The notes beneath the pieces are model-generated. The model saw nothing but the letters and a program-made list of their open reading frames with translations, made no database searches and was not told the origin of the DNA. A stretch of DNA of 15,007 nt from Spirochaetales bacterium. Lineage in GTDB: Bacteria; Spirochaetota; Spirochaetia; JABMQR01. This document shows, piece after piece, positions 14,117 to 15,007 of this stretch. The stretch is taken from the NCBI GenBank assembly GCA_023139255.1, contig JAGLNY010000080.1, positions 1 to 15,007 on the forward strand. The letters are read 5' to 3'. A program made the translations under genes and the position numbers. How positions within the stretch are numbered: the stretch's first letter is position 1; each line of letters begins with the position of its first letter.

Positions 14117-15007
14117 ATGAAATCCGCGAAACAAACAGGGGAAGAGAAGTATTATCTTGCCTTGAATGAAGACAACGGCCACTTTTTTGGATTCGGGGAG
14201 CGAACCGAAGATGAGATGACCATCGATGGTCTCAAACAGATGGTGGATAACTACGTGAGAGGCACGCAGGTGAGGCAGTTGCTTTTTTCCCCGAACTCCA
14301 TGTGTACCAGCTGCGCCAGCGATGTATGGGATCCCATCTGGCATGGCCACGACGATCCTGAAGCGGCTAAAAAAGCAGGTGCAAACAGCTGGCAGGTGAA
14401 CACATTACTGCTGCATAAACGGGGCATCGATCCTTACGCTGTCTGGATTGCATATAGCCGGGAGCTGGGCGTCTCCCCATGGCTGTCTATGCGCATGAAC
14501 GATGTACACAGCGTGGATGACCCGGATTCCTACATGCACAGCAGCTTCTGGAAAGAGAATCCGCAGTTTCGTCGAATGACCGGCCGTTTCAAAAAATTGA
14601 CCGACCGCGCCTTCGACTATGGACACGAGGCCGTGCGCGACTACCACATGGCTTTCATCCGGGAGCTTTTTGAACGCTACGATTTCGACGGACTCGAACT
14701 GGACTGGATGCGTTTTGGGTTTCATTTCCGTCCCGGACACGAGGAAGAAGGCATTCCTATCCTGACAACATTCATGACTGAAGTTCGCCGGCTCGCAGAC
14801 AAACATGCCAAGCGCCGCGGCCACCCAATACAAATCGGGACCCGGGTCCCTTCACGTCCCTGGACGGCGAAGGCATTAGGAATGGATGCAGTCACCTGGG
14901 CAAAAAAAGGGCTCATTGACATGCTTGTGGTTACGCCTTTCTGGGCCAGCATAGAAACCGATATGCCCATCGAACAGTGGAAAGAGCTTTTGGGGGACAG
15001 CCCCGTA
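14117..15007 (+). CDS. TIM-barrel, glycosyl-hydrolase-like protein, 3' end outside the window
   Basis: An open frame of 297 codons starts at ATG 14117, 6 bases after GAGGGGAG, and runs off the window end. The visible part reads as a TIM barrel: LALNEDNGHFFGFGE, RQLLFSPNSMCTS, YAVWIAYSRELGVSPWLSM, MRMNDVHSVDD, DYHMAFIRELFERYDFDGLE, ELDWMRFGF with Glu194 and Asp196, and DMLVVTPFWAS. The pattern 'DGLELDWMRF' is common in family-10-like hydrolase proteins (GHL10) of Lentisphaerota-type genomes and suggests a carbohydrate-active barrel, but no characterised activity is known to me. No signal peptide is present. It lies 18 bases after the beta-helix gene and is probably cotranscribed. GC is clearly higher than upstream (for example 38 G/C in the 60 bases from 14581, against 21 in the 60 bases from 13621), suggesting separate ancestry. 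Confidence 0.8.
   Translation, partial: MKSAKQTGEEKYYLALNEDNGHFFGFGERTEDEMTIDGLKQMVDNYVRGTQVRQLLFSPNSMCTSCASDVWDPIWHGHDDPEAAKKAGANSWQVNTLLLHKRGIDPYAVWIAYSRELGVSPWLSMRMNDVHSVDDPDSYMHSSFWKENPQFRRMTGRFKKLTDRAFDYGHEAVRDYHMAFIRELFERYDFDGLELDWMRFGFHFRPGHEEEGIPILTTFMTEVRRLADKHAKRRGHPIQIGTRVPSRPWTAKALGMDAVTWAKKGLIDMLVVTPFWASIETDMPIEQWKELLGDSPV

Noticed and set aside
14405..14833. 142-codon minus-strand open frame near the window end
   Set aside because: Antisense to the TIM-barrel frame, which has a ribosome binding site, operon placement and barrel motifs; the antisense frame has none.
14837..14850. Perfect 14-bp palindrome GGGACCCGGGTCCC
   Set aside because: It lies inside the last gene's coding sequence (IGTRVPS region) in a GC-rich stretch; no second copy was noticed, so codon choice explains it.
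1..15007. CRISPR arrays, tRNA or rRNA genes, insertion sequences
   Set aside because: No regularly spaced repeats, no cloverleaf-like or rRNA-like segment and no transposase-like frame were found on reading both strands.

Overview
The window reads as an accessory glycan-degradation locus of an anaerobic or gut/sediment-type bacterium. Most genes have moderate to low GC. The gene content (GH29 fucosidase, GH2 enzyme, tandem alpha/beta-hydrolase, GH141-like beta-helix protein, large TIM-barrel protein with an 'ELDWMRF' motif, URO-D-type methyltransferase, GntR/LacI-type chimeric regulator) resembles Lentisphaerota or other PVC-group genomes. That assignment rests on gene content only; no ribosomal or taxonomic marker is present.

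Left block (1-2542): a cupin truncated by the window edge converges on an NagA-type amino-sugar deacetylase (minus strand). NagA is divergent from an AT-rich ABM-family monooxygenase/isomerase gene, which is followed by a YhcH/NanQ-type putative sugar anomerase. The 201-base divergent region at 1534-1734 carries three palindromes. The stretch 2543-2989 has no intact gene. On the minus strand it holds a stop-free, protein-like remnant that may be the C-terminal end of an MttB-like methyltransferase.

Middle block (2996-6493): a cytoplasmic GH29 alpha-L-fucosidase and a URO-D/MtaA-like protein run rightwards. They converge, across hairpins at 5384-5428, on a minus-strand regulator with a GntR winged helix and a LacI-like sensor domain.

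Right block (6494-15007): the 310-base region between the regulator and the GH2 gene is a divergent control region. It has a candidate minus-strand promoter overlapped by a 13-bp tandem repeat, a candidate plus-strand promoter with a perfect inverted repeat in its spacer, and a roughly 200-base leader holding a short ORF interrupted by one TAG. The operon that follows is tightly packed: GH2, then 15 bases, then a tandem alpha/beta-hydrolase, then an ATGA overlap, then a GH141-like beta-helix protein, then 18 bases, then a TIM-barrel protein cut by the window end.

None of the five complete or partial hydrolase-type proteins shows a signal peptide. The simplest reading is intracellular dismantling of an imported, fucose-containing and probably esterified oligosaccharide, controlled by the GntR/LacI regulator. 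The target glycan cannot be read from the sequence. Fucosidase plus GH141-like plus GH2 plus esterase resembles the toolkit for pectic or methylated/acetylated fucose-rich glycans, and the URO-D protein raises the possibility of methyl-group handling. Both are inferences.
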